This document shows, piece by piece, positions 16,276-24,164 of a stretch of 64,000 nt of DNA. This DNA is from G032773895 sp965248935 (GTDB lineage Bacteria > Pseudomonadota > Gammaproteobacteria > Pseudomonadales > Cellvibrionaceae), in contig OZ252214.1 in assembly GCA_965248935.1 (NCBI GenBank), forward strand, positions 1,860,001 through 1,924,000, read 5' to 3'. Position 1 is the stretch's first letter. Every line of letters starts with the position of its first letter. Position numbers and translations under genes: made by a program. The notes beneath the pieces were generated by a model. It was given only the letters and a program-made list of their open reading frames with translations, had not been told where the DNA came from and made no database searches.

Positions 16276-17316
16276 ATGAAAAGCAATATTAATTCGCCAA
16301 TCTTTTCCGTAGTTATGCCGATATACAATGTTGAACGCTATATTAGAGAAGCAGTCGAATCTGTTCTTAATCAAAGCTACCCAGACTTCGAGCTTATATG
16401 TGTCAATGATGGAAGCAAGGATTCATCCATAGAAATTCTAATGGAATACAAAGATGAAAGAATTAAAATTATACATCAACCTAACAAAGGATTATCCGCT
16501 GCAAGAAATACCGGCATCAATCATTCTCGCGGAAAATATATTGCTCTACTAGATTCTGATGATTATTGGCATAAGGACAAACTGTTAAGACACTTACAGC
16601 ACTTTAACAACAATAGAGAAATAGGCATAAGTTATTGCCCTTCAAAATTTGTCGATGAAAGCAGCCATTATATCGGCATTGGACAAATGCCAAAATTGAA
16701 AAATATTACTGCTGTTGATGTTTTTTGTCGAAACCCAATAGGAAATGGGTCCGCCGCAGTACTAAAAAAACAGGTGTTTTCTGAGTTATCCTACGAATTC
16801 GAGCGTGACGGTGAAAAACGAACCTGCTATTTTGATGAAAAAATGAGGCAATCTGAAGATATTGATTTTTGGTTGAGAATAGCGCTAACCTCAAAATGGA
16901 AATTTGAAGGCATAGCAGAAAGCATGACCTATTATAGAGTCAATGCCGGCGGCCTATCAGCAAACCTAGAAAAACAATATATTGCATGGCTTTATTCCGT
17001 CAATAAAAACAAAAATCTTAACTTTGAATTTTTTGAAAAATGGTTTTCACTAGCCTCAGCGTATCAAAAACGTTATTTAGCCCGTAGAGCCATACAGTCT
17101 AGAAATTCACTGACCTCTTTACGGTTATTATTTTCTGCTGTTTATGAAGACTGGCGGATAATTCTGTTTGAACCCTCAAGAACACTTATCAGCTTCGGCT
17201 GTGCATTTTTATCGTTACTGCCAAAAAAGCTTTATGACGCCCTGGAACGGTTTGCGATGCAAAGCAACTTATCAAGAGAACAAAAAAGCTTTAATAAGTC
17301 ATTTTCTATAAAATAA
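16276..17316 (+). CDS. Family 2 glycosyltransferase
   Basis: 346 residues. The GT-A fold of GT2 is clear: FSVVMPIYNVERYIREAVESV at the N-terminus, CVNDGSKDSS, the KGLSAARNTGI loop and the metal-binding LDSDDYW. QSEDIDFWLR provides the ED-type catalytic-base region. There is no N-terminal signal, and a weakly hydrophobic stretch near residue 310 could associate with the membrane. It is translationally linked to the flippase (10-nt gap) and shares its sigma-54 promoter. Likely role: adding a sugar to the lipid-linked repeat unit. Donor and acceptor cannot be read from the sequence. Confidence 0.9.
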   Translation: MKSNINSPIFSVVMPIYNVERYIREAVESVLNQSYPDFELICVNDGSKDSSIEILMEYKDERIKIIHQPNKGLSAARNTGINHSRGKYIALLDSDDYWHKDKLLRHLQHFNNNREIGISYCPSKFVDESSHYIGIGQMPKLKNITAVDVFCRNPIGNGSAAVLKKQVFSELSYEFERDGEKRTCYFDEKMRQSEDIDFWLRIALTSKWKFEGIAESMTYYRVNAGGLSANLEKQYIAWLYSVNKNKNLNFEFFEKWFSLASAYQKRYLARRAIQSRNSLTSLRLLFSAVYEDWRIILFEPSRTLISFGCAFLSLLPKKLYDALERFAMQSNLSREQKSFNKSFSIK

Positions 17317-17378
17317 CGATCTATAAATTAACAATAGACAAAGCAACGATCTACAAAGCAACAATCCGCAAAGTAATG

Positions 17379-17410
17379 CTCCTTTGTTTTGACAAACAAA
17401 GGGGTGTTTT
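17379..17410 (+). terminator. Terminator of the flippase-GT2 operon
   Basis: The stem CTCCTTTGTTT (17379-17389) pairs with AAACAAAGGGG (17394-17404), followed by TGTTTTA. The preceding 60 nt hold a loose tandem repeat of AAAGCAACRATC. Confidence 0.8.
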
Positions 17411-17654
17411 ATCGTCTAGTCAATACCAAGCACTCCAATCGCCATAAAAAATGGCTTTAGTTTAATAAATAGTAAAATATTTTTATTTAGAACACCTCAT
17501 TTTCTATTGCGCGAATCATTTTAAGAAAATCTCATTTAATATAATTGAGAAACGCCCTAAAATCAGCTAATTTCGCCTATTCTTTCTGGCACGATTTACG
17601 CATATCCATTCCTAAGCAGTGTATTTAAAATAAATTTTTTAATGGGACTTGGAT
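17405..17654. other. Spacer upstream of the LruC-domain gene
   Basis: No gene is seen. It contains the sigma-54 promoter candidate at 17587-17602. Confidence 0.5.
17587..17602 (+). promoter_or_regulatory. Sigma-54 promoter candidate for the LruC-domain protein
   Basis: TGGCAC-GATTT-ACGCA has a full -24 half and GC at the correct 12-base distance, but the T tract of the -12 half is changed. It lies 53 nt upstream of the ATG at 17655. Confidence 0.55.
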
Positions 17655-19268
17655 ATGTATAGATACTATTTTTTATTATTCCTTTTAGCGGGCGGATTAG
17701 TCTCTCAGAGCGCAAGGTCAACCGAAATTATTGACGGAAGCTACGTTTGGACATTTCTGACTGACGAGACCTGGCCTATTGGTTACAATCAAAATACCGG
17801 CAAGCCGGATAACTTGACCTGGGCCTATAACGAATACCCCTCGGATTTTTTTAATCGAATAGATAATGCATTGCCGGAGGCCCAAATCAATGAAGCCTTT
17901 CTAACAAATGATTCGGGTTCCAACATTACACTAACCGAAGAAGCTGAAGTATTTATTACCTTTATTCATGAGGGCGCAGGTTATAAAAATTCTTTTGGCT
18001 ATTTTGTATTTGACAAAAATAATCCGCCAACAAGCAAAGAGGAGATAAGAGAGACCATTATTTTTCCAAACCTCTCCTATCCACATCTGACTAACGGACA
18101 CCGACTAAGCCTGGGCGTCTTCCCAGCCGATACAAGCATAGGTTTTTTTATTGCTGCAAATGGCTTTTGGTATGATACCGGCGTTAAACCTTTTAGCATT
18201 CCTCATTATTATTCCTTAAAAGACCTCAACCCCGACCCTACAGATGAATTAAGGCAGCACAACGTACTCCTTTATGATGATGAAGTCTCAGAAATCATAA
18301 TAGGTTTTGAAGACCTACCCAGATCTTGGGGAGATAACGACTTTAACGACGCTGTATTTTCAGTGAAAGTTAGCCCAGAATCTGCACTAGACGTTAGTAA
18401 TATTGTCGCCATGCCAGCCGTAAACGATAGCGATGCAGATGGCGTAGCCGACAGTGAAGACGCCTACCCCAATAATTATAAGCGCGCATTTTCTGCTTAC
18501 TACCCTTCACAAAACGATTGGGTCACACTGGCCTTTGAAGATAATTGGCCTAGAGTTGGCGACTATGACATGAATGACCTTGTCGTACGCGAGAGATTTG
18601 AAACTATTTACAATGCAGATGGTGATATTACTGGATTCAAGATCAGCGGTTACATTGATGCTAGAGGTGCGGAATTCCATAATGGATTTGGGTTAAGACT
18701 AATGGGTATTACGCCAGAAACCATTAATTCTGCGTCCATTACAATCGACGGTATCGGCTACCAAAAAGAAACAGAAAGCGGTCAAACTGACGCGGTACTT
18801 ATTCTATGGAGCGATGCACACGCCCTTACAGGAACCGGAGAAGCGGGTTCTTGCTCGCACTTTAATACAGTCAAGAGCTGTACCGAGCTTGCTCCTATAC
18901 CATTCGAATTGGATGTGGATTTTTCATCTGAAGTTTCTTCATTAGCACACTCCTCGTTAGACTTTTTCCTATACAGAACCAACTACCGAGGCAGAGAAAT
19001 ACACTTTGCTAATTACCCCGTAACAGACCTTTTTGATACCACTCAATTTGGGAAGTTCGACGATACATCCGACCCTGCAACAAATAGATTCTTTAAAAAC
19101 GCACAAAACCTTCCCTGGGCGCTAAAAATCAATTCCGTTTGGCGTCACCCAAGAGAATATATTGATGTACTTTGGGCATACCCAGACTACGAGACATGGG
19201 TTGAATCATCCGGTACTGAAGCGACAAATTGGTATGAAACCAGTGATAGAGATACTCACTACTACTAA
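17655..19268 (+). CDS. Secreted LruC-domain / DUF4114-like protein
   Basis: 537 residues from the ATG at 17655 (an in-frame TTG six bases upstream is less likely). A signal peptide ends near QSARST. The middle carries a DUF4114-like segment with GFEDLPRSWGDNDFNDAVFS (about 217-236). A calcium-binding-like loop, DSDADGVADSED, follows at about 258-269. The C-terminal half has the LruC pattern: LAFEDNWPRVGDYDMNDLV, then HNGFGLRLMGI. LruC proteins are predicted surface or extracellular proteins of unknown function. It is preceded by a sigma-54-like promoter and followed 45 nt later by a lipoprotein gene, suggesting co-expression with the polysaccharide locus. A matrix or surface structural role is inference. 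Confidence 0.75.
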   Translation: MYRYYFLLFLLAGGLVSQSARSTEIIDGSYVWTFLTDETWPIGYNQNTGKPDNLTWAYNEYPSDFFNRIDNALPEAQINEAFLTNDSGSNITLTEEAEVFITFIHEGAGYKNSFGYFVFDKNNPPTSKEEIRETIIFPNLSYPHLTNGHRLSLGVFPADTSIGFFIAANGFWYDTGVKPFSIPHYYSLKDLNPDPTDELRQHNVLLYDDEVSEIIIGFEDLPRSWGDNDFNDAVFSVKVSPESALDVSNIVAMPAVNDSDADGVADSEDAYPNNYKRAFSAYYPSQNDWVTLAFEDNWPRVGDYDMNDLVVRERFETIYNADGDITGFKISGYIDARGAEFHNGFGLRLMGITPETINSASITIDGIGYQKETESGQTDAVLILWSDAHALTGTGEAGSCSHFNTVKSCTELAPIPFELDVDFSSEVSSLAHSSLDFFLYRTNYRGREIHFANYPVTDLFDTTQFGKFDDTSDPATNRFFKNAQNLPWALKINSVWRHPREYIDVLWAYPDYETWVESSGTEATNWYETSDRDTHYY

Positions 19269-19312
19269 CGTTCACTACGATTAATTTTGATAACTACTCA
19301 TTGGAATTTAAA

Positions 19313-19933
19313 ATGAATATAAATAACATAAAATATACTCTTCTACTCATTGTATTGATTAACCTATTAAGTTGTGGTGGAGGAGGCGGTGGCGGAAGTG
19401 CCGGTTCTGGACAGAATAATACATCACATACTATTACTGACACTGACACTGACACTGACACTGACACTGATACTGATACTGATACTGATACTGATACTGA
19501 TACTGATACTGATACTGATACTGATACTGAAGATGAATATACGGATTATTCACCGGATACAGATCGTCTTACTGAAAATGCAGACAGTTCGTTAGAACTC
19601 TATGTTGAAGAAAATTTTAATTTCGACCAATACAAAAATGTTGATATACAAATTTCAGGAGTGTTTCACGATGGCAACCCCGTTTCAAACAAAGTAGTAA
19701 AAATATTTACTATTCCAACAGACCTTACTGATTGGGATGATGAAAGGCTACAAAACGCAGAGTTAATCTACGTAGGTAAAACAGACTCGCAGGGCCTGTT
19801 ATTTAAAAATATAGAATTCTCTCACGAGGTTTCACGGGTATTAGTTACATTAAACGCCGTAGGCTTAGACAATCAAGCAATGTTGGATATATTAGGAAGC
19901 AGCCCCTACTTGATTAGCCATTCTTTTGAGTAG
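19313..19933 (+). CDS. Lipoprotein with Thr-Asp repeat and C-terminal beta-rich domain
   Basis: 206 residues from the ATG at 19313; an in-frame TTG 12 nt upstream is the alternative. The signal peptide ends in the lipobox LLSC, followed by a run of glycines, so the mature protein is lipid-anchored. A stretch of 15 Thr-Asp dipeptides follows, encoded by a hexamer repeat (19436-19525), giving an acidic, extended stalk. The remaining 130 residues (VDIQISGVFHDGNPVSNKVVKIF and onward) look like a small Ig-like/carboxypeptidase-regulatory-like domain. It follows the LruC-domain gene by 45 nt and may act with it at the cell surface. No specific family is recognised. Confidence 0.75.
   Translation: MNINNIKYTLLLIVLINLLSCGGGGGGGSAGSGQNNTSHTITDTDTDTDTDTDTDTDTDTDTDTDTDTDTDTEDEYTDYSPDTDRLTENADSSLELYVEENFNFDQYKNVDIQISGVFHDGNPVSNKVVKIFTIPTDLTDWDDERLQNAELIYVGKTDSQGLLFKNIEFSHEVSRVLVTLNAVGLDNQAMLDILGSSPYLISHSFE
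19436..19531 (+). repeat. Hexanucleotide tandem repeat encoding Thr-Asp
   Basis: Five ACTGAC units (19436-19465) are followed by ten ACTGAT units (19466-19525) and one ACTGAA. The unit length keeps the frame, so slippage would change only stalk length. The two homogeneous blocks suggest separate expansion events. Confidence 0.95.
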
Positions 19934-20007
19934 CTAAATTATTTTAATAATCTATTTTTTCGAAAAAACTTAGTGAAATTAATACATTTATACTGGAACA
20001 CTATTTT

Positions 20008-21285
20008 ATGAATAATTATGCTGAAACAGAGTCAAAACAATGCGTATTTATTGTGGATGATGAGCCCGCTATTGTTAATGCCATAATAAGAGAATCCCAT
20101 GGTTTAGACTTAAATCTACATGGCTTTTCCGACCCAGTTGAGGCATTAGAAGCATTATCGAAACTCGAACCAGACTTAATAATTTCCGATGTGAAAATGC
20201 CCAACATAAATGGCATTGAACTGTTGGAAAAAGCGAGCCAAAAACTACCTTACTCTGAACGTATCCTGCTAACGGGGCACGCCGACATTGAAGATTGCAT
20301 TGGATCAATTAACCGAGGAAAGGTACATCACTATCTAAAAAAACCCTGGGACCCTCAACGACTCAGAAAAATAATGCTTAGCTGTTTAAATTCAAACGCT
20401 AAACGCAAGCAAGAGCTAGTCATCAAACAAAAAATAACAGAAGAAAATGAATACCTAGAAAAGTCAAATGAAAAACTAGGAAAACAAGTTCAGACAAACA
20501 CTCAAGAATTAAACCTTGCCTATAAAACAACATTTTATGCTTTTGCTCGTTTAATTGACAAAAGAATGAAAAAATATGGCTGCAATGACGGACGCCAAAT
20601 AGCAAGATTATGCTGTGAAATTGCAGAAAAAATGGGTATTTCATATGAAAAAATGGGTGATTTACGATTTGCTTCCATACTCAAAAACATAGGAAAACTG
20701 AGTTTTGACGATGAACTATTATCTACACCTTATTTTTCCATGACAGAAGAACAGAAAAAAAACTACCAGCAACATCCTACATTTGCTGCGCTATTAATAG
20801 CCGGAATAAAGCCACTAGAGGGCGCACAGAAAATTATTTCAAGCTATTGTGAGCAACCAGACGGTAAGGGCTACCCATTAAAAGCACATGGCGATAAAGT
20901 TGAACGTATATCCAATATATTATTATTTGTCAGTGATTACCACGATGGTCTAGGAGGTTATCTTCGCAATCGTCCGTATAGCGAACAAGAGTTTTTCGAA
21001 TGGGCTGAAGAAAATAAAGGACATCGATACCATTCCAACGTTGTAGATACCGCAAAACAAGTAATTATGGAATCCAACCAACAATTTGAATGGAGCGGTG
21101 AATATGCGGTACTCACATCGCAGTTAAAAACCAAAATGGTCTTATCCCGTGACCTAAAACTTCCTACCGGAATATTACTATTAGTAGAGGGCACAACCTT
21201 GCACCCATCACATATCAAGCATATTCGCCAAATAGAAGAATATAACGATATTCAGCTCAATGTATTTGTCTATCAATGTCATTAA
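20008..21285 (+). CDS. Response regulator with degenerate HD-GYP output domain
   Basis: 425 residues. The receiver domain (about 12-125) has the DDE pocket and phospho-acceptor D61 (IISDVKMP). A coiled linker (130-170) leads to an HD-GYP-like domain. HD-GYP enzymes hydrolyse cyclic di-GMP, but here the metal-binding HD is KNIGK (226-230) and the HHExxDGxGYP motif is YCEQPDGKGYP (280-290): the DGKGYP half survives while the His ligands are lost. It is therefore probably a non-catalytic sensor or effector. It is downstream of the surface-protein genes on the same strand. The last part of its coding sequence (21169-21218) is duplicated at 23032-23081. Confidence 0.8.
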   Translation: MNNYAETESKQCVFIVDDEPAIVNAIIRESHGLDLNLHGFSDPVEALEALSKLEPDLIISDVKMPNINGIELLEKASQKLPYSERILLTGHADIEDCIGSINRGKVHHYLKKPWDPQRLRKIMLSCLNSNAKRKQELVIKQKITEENEYLEKSNEKLGKQVQTNTQELNLAYKTTFYAFARLIDKRMKKYGCNDGRQIARLCCEIAEKMGISYEKMGDLRFASILKNIGKLSFDDELLSTPYFSMTEEQKKNYQQHPTFAALLIAGIKPLEGAQKIISSYCEQPDGKGYPLKAHGDKVERISNILLFVSDYHDGLGGYLRNRPYSEQEFFEWAEENKGHRYHSNVVDTAKQVIMESNQQFEWSGEYAVLTSQLKTKMVLSRDLKLPTGILLLVEGTTLHPSHIKHIRQIEEYNDIQLNVFVYQCH

Positions 21286-21475
21286 TATATTTGGGTTATG
21301 ACTCATAAGGCAAAAATAAGAGAGTTACCCGTTTTGATAAAAGTATCGAATCTTAAATCAAAACAAAAAGGTAACTCTCATGATTCAGACCAACAATTCC
21401 ATCATCAAACACAACGCGAGCTTATTCAATTTAGTAGAACCCTAGATTGGAAAAGCCGGAGGCGCCTTCCAACAT
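21169..21475 (+). repeat. Source block of a split duplication
   Basis: Two pieces, 21169-21218 (inside the HD-GYP gene) and 21404-21473, reappear fused at 23032-23146 with about 49/50 and 66/70 matching bases. The copy lacks the 185 bases between them; the join is at a shared ATCAA. Confidence 0.85.
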
Positions 21476-21761
21476 AACCATACCCTCACATCACCCAATT
21501 TAATTCAATCGACGCCACTATGAAAACAAGCACAAGCACAAGCACAACAAAATATCACAGATTTTACACGGTAAATGTTGGAAAGCGCCGTTCCCCATTA
21601 AAATGTTGAGCTTGGTAAGCTAACGTTAAATAGGAAGCCTAATTATCTGTTAGGCATCAAGGTAAAATATAGAAACATTATTAAATTCCATTATCATCTA
21701 CGCAAAGGATATGCAGAAAACAGTTGATTTTTACGATAAACACTTCGGTTTATTGACGCTA
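21286..21761. other. Intergenic region with an insertion-sequence remnant
   Basis: No intact gene. From 21380 an ATG reads MIQTNNSIIKHNASLFNLVEP then stops. This resembles the N-terminus of IS481-type transposases from memory, so it may be a decayed IS stub. A short hairpin (TTGGAA/TTCCAA, 21447-21472) follows. Confidence 0.35.
21380..21445 (+). pseudogene. Possible N-terminal stub of an IS481-type transposase
   Basis: About 21 codons beginning MIQTNNSIIKHNASLFN then TAG. The beginning resembles the HTH N-terminus of IS481-family transposases, but the similarity is recalled, not computed, and the stub is short. Half of it is repeated at 23077-23118. Confidence 0.3.
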
Positions 21762-22334
21762 TCATACGGTTTTATATTCATTTAAAACAACACCTGTAAG
21801 ATCGTTCCCGTCTATTAGTTTACGTAGTTTTTCACCCTTAACCATAAAATCTCGCATACGCTGAGGGTAAATAAATATTGATTCTTCAGGAATATTTCTA
21901 TCACTAAACACGGGCAACGTTAACCTACCAAATCGACCATTAGGACGAATCTTAAATTGGCTATTTTCCAATGATAAGGCTTTTTCTACTACATTTATAA
22001 TATTAATCATATACCATTGATCATCGTCACCTAAAACCTCAATAGGTAGAAATTCTATTTCGTTCTCACAAATCGACGTCAGTAATTCTTTTGTTTTTTG
22101 GTCAACAGCAAAGTTGATCCCCCCGGAAAAAATGTAGGCAAAATTACCTACCGGAGTACGATTTTCTACATCGGCGCTCTCCCATCTAAAAGCAACGGAC
22201 TTCCAGCGGGGGAGCTGCCTAACCCCACCGAAATCATTAAATTCTTTAGTACTACTAATTTCACCGTTGTGAACTAAAGACGCATAGCGAAAACCGCCAC
22301 TACCATCACCCTCTACTTCAAGTCTGTATATCAT
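21762..22334 (-). CDS. Imm11-like (DUF1629) immunity protein
   Basis: 190 residues, cytoplasmic. The C-terminal half (ELLTSICENEIEFLPIEV, then WYMINIINVV and FSDRNIPEESIFIYPQ) follows the DUF1629/Imm11 pattern, found in immunity proteins of polymorphic toxin systems. It lies 12 nt downstream of the AHH-nuclease toxin gene on the same strand, the usual toxin-then-immunity order, so it most likely neutralises that toxin by binding. GGAG-like bases (AAGGAG) lie upstream of the ATG. Family placement is by recalled pattern and should be treated as probable. Confidence 0.68.
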   Translation of the reverse strand: MIYRLEVEGDGSGGFRYASLVHNGEISSTKEFNDFGGVRQLPRWKSVAFRWESADVENRTPVGNFAYIFSGGINFAVDQKTKELLTSICENEIEFLPIEVLGDDDQWYMINIINVVEKALSLENSQFKIRPNGRFGRLTLPVFSDRNIPEESIFIYPQRMRDFMVKGEKLRKLIDGNDLTGVVLNEYKTV

Positions 22335-22346
22335 CGCTCTTTCTCC

Positions 22347-22961
22347 TTACGCCAATGGCCGCTCTAATGGAAACACACCATTATGGAGATCTTGAGCAAT
22401 CTCCCGTAGTATTTCGATTATATCTTCTTTTGTTACCCCGGGAACTTTAGATTCATCCAACAATAAAGTAGTAACGTTGGTATAATACATTTTGGTATGT
22501 ACCACTGAATGAGCATATGATTTTTTCATTTGTGGGTGCGGTATGTTCTTAATAAACCTTGGCAAATATACACCATTTATCGCTGAATCTATATCTATCC
22601 CAAATTCATGAAGAATCTGTCGGGCAATCGCACCCCGGTCATCAAATACGGGGACAATATGATGAGCCGCAGTATTTTTGGGTTTGTGAATTTTGGCTTT
22701 ATTTAGGTTTCGCCGCATCTCTCTATAATGCCGCCTTTCCTCTCTCCTCCTTATTCTATCAAAAGCTATTTGCTCTTTGCTTTTACCAGCACTCTTAGCG
22801 ACTTTTGCGCGCGTAATTTCATCACCAACCGCCAATTGATATTCTCTAAAAAGCCTATTAGCTTCACCGGCATCCCCGTCTACCAATTGAAGAAGCCCTA
22901 ACCAAAACTCAGACCCAGACACCTCATAAATAGTATTTCCGTCTACTTCTTGCCCCTTCAT
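22347..22961 (-). CDS. AHH-motif HNH/EndoVII-fold nuclease toxin
   Basis: 204 residues. The C-terminal 110 hold the AHH nuclease signature: NTAAHHIVP (A99-H100-H101), then ARQILHEFGID, NGVYLP and HSVVHTKMYY (H151, H155), as in the AHH family (PF14412) of the HNH/EndoVII superfamily, common as toxin tips of contact-dependent and type VI systems. The N-terminal 90 residues are charged and helical. There is no signal peptide, PAAR or Rhs part, so it is a stand-alone cargo-type toxin or the detached tip of a larger effector. The immunity gene follows by 12 nt. The pair is bracketed by duplicated sequence (21169-21473 and 23032-23146). Confidence 0.75.
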   Translation of the reverse strand: MKGQEVDGNTIYEVSGSEFWLGLLQLVDGDAGEANRLFREYQLAVGDEITRAKVAKSAGKSKEQIAFDRIRRREERRHYREMRRNLNKAKIHKPKNTAAHHIVPVFDDRGAIARQILHEFGIDIDSAINGVYLPRFIKNIPHPQMKKSYAHSVVHTKMYYTNVTTLLLDESKVPGVTKEDIIEILREIAQDLHNGVFPLERPLA

Positions 22962-23359
22962 ATAATACCCCTGATTTGTTTATGTTTTTGATTAGTATTT
23001 TCTCTGTAATTCCGAACTACTGCCTAATACTGGAATATTACTATTAGTAGTGGGCACAACCTTGCACCCATCACATATCAAATACAACGCAAGCTTATTC
23101 AATTTAGTAGAACCCTAGGTTGGAAAAGCCGGAGGCGCCTTCCAACCTACGGGGTATTTTAATTTATTTCAGCGTACGGTTGTGGAGTCGTTGGCTTTAA
23201 ATTGCTATAACTGAAGCTTTAATTGTATATCAGTGATTAATCTAATACACTGCCACGGCTGCATTCATTTAAAACCTAACGACCGAGACATTATTTTTGC
23301 CTTAGGCGGATTTAAAACCAAAACTCCGTTTACCGTCCATAAAGATACTAATACACTTT
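22962..23359. other. Intergenic region carrying the second copy of the duplicated block
   Basis: It contains the fused repeat 23032-23146. No gene is supported; the frame at 23233-23469 overlaps the next gene out of frame. Confidence 0.5.
23032..23146 (+). repeat. Fused copy of the duplicated block
   Basis: Bases 23032-23081 match 21169-21218, and 23077-23146 match 21404-21473, joined at ATCAA. Together with the source block it brackets the toxin-immunity pair in direct orientation. Confidence 0.85.
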
Positions 23360-24025
23360 ATGAAAAAATCATTTTTCCTCCTGCCCTTTATTCTTATCTT
23401 GAGTTCAGTGGCTTGTGGCGGTTTTCAGTGGAATCACGCAGGTACAATTTGGGACGAGAACCACAATAAAACTACATTGGATATGCAAAACATCCACTCT
23501 CGCTTAGAGCATAAAAACTATGTTTTTTTTATTGGCTATCAAATAGATTCTGAAGGAATTAACTACCCCACCCTTTCTTGGATGGAAAAAACAGCAGCAA
23601 AACCACTATACAAATCATTTTCCGATGATTTACAAGATCTCTTTTTATACCAAAACAACGTGCATTTTCTGGATGAGAAAGGTTTAGTCTACCAATGGGA
23701 CGGAAAAGGCTGGTTAAAATCTGAGATTCATCTCGCCCCCCGATCAAACATTATTCCTTCCCATTCCGATATTATTAGTTGCCGTAAATCCTCTTTGCTT
23801 AAAGCTTCCCCCAGACGGGGAAGTTGCTCTTCATACGAACAAGGCTGGCAAGTGGAATTAAGCTGGTCAAAAATTCAAGGAAAAATCTGCGAAAACCGTT
23901 TAATCGTGATAGAACAAACTAATCGCCGGCTTAAGGCTAAAAAAATCAGCCTGGAAAATGGAACAAGTTTGTCAGAAAAAACCCTGACATCCATACCCGA
24001 TAAGATATGCTCTATCATATTCTAG
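23360..24025 (+). CDS. Unknown exported protein
   Basis: 221 residues with a clear signal peptide (MKKSFFLLPFILILSSVAC); the Cys at 19 could be a weak lipobox (SVAC). The mature part has short repeats around aromatic residues (FQWNHAGTIWDE, LVYQWDGKGW) and four further cysteines, which suggests a small beta-propeller-like or WD-type extracytoplasmic fold, but no family is recognised. No ribosome binding site stronger than a weak A-rich stretch is visible. It stands alone between the toxin island and the nucleotidyltransferase-HEPN gene. Confidence 0.6.
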   Translation: MKKSFFLLPFILILSSVACGGFQWNHAGTIWDENHNKTTLDMQNIHSRLEHKNYVFFIGYQIDSEGINYPTLSWMEKTAAKPLYKSFSDDLQDLFLYQNNVHFLDEKGLVYQWDGKGWLKSEIHLAPRSNIIPSHSDIISCRKSSLLKASPRRGSCSSYEQGWQVELSWSKIQGKICENRLIVIEQTNRRLKAKKISLENGTSLSEKTLTSIPDKICSIIF

Positions 24026-24164
24026 CTTTAGTTCAGCGCAATACAGCGCAAGCACAAGAAGCAACAATCAAGTAACCCATTAATAAAGTGTGTAAAAAAT
24101 GGCTTTAAGAGCATTTAAGTTTACTCATTATATTGGCCTTATAGGTGACTATTACATGTATTAA

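Noticed and set aside
19374..19595. Leu/Ile-Thr repeat frame over the hexamer repeat
   Set aside because: Shadow of the Thr-Asp lipoprotein; starts inside the lipoprotein's own coding sequence.
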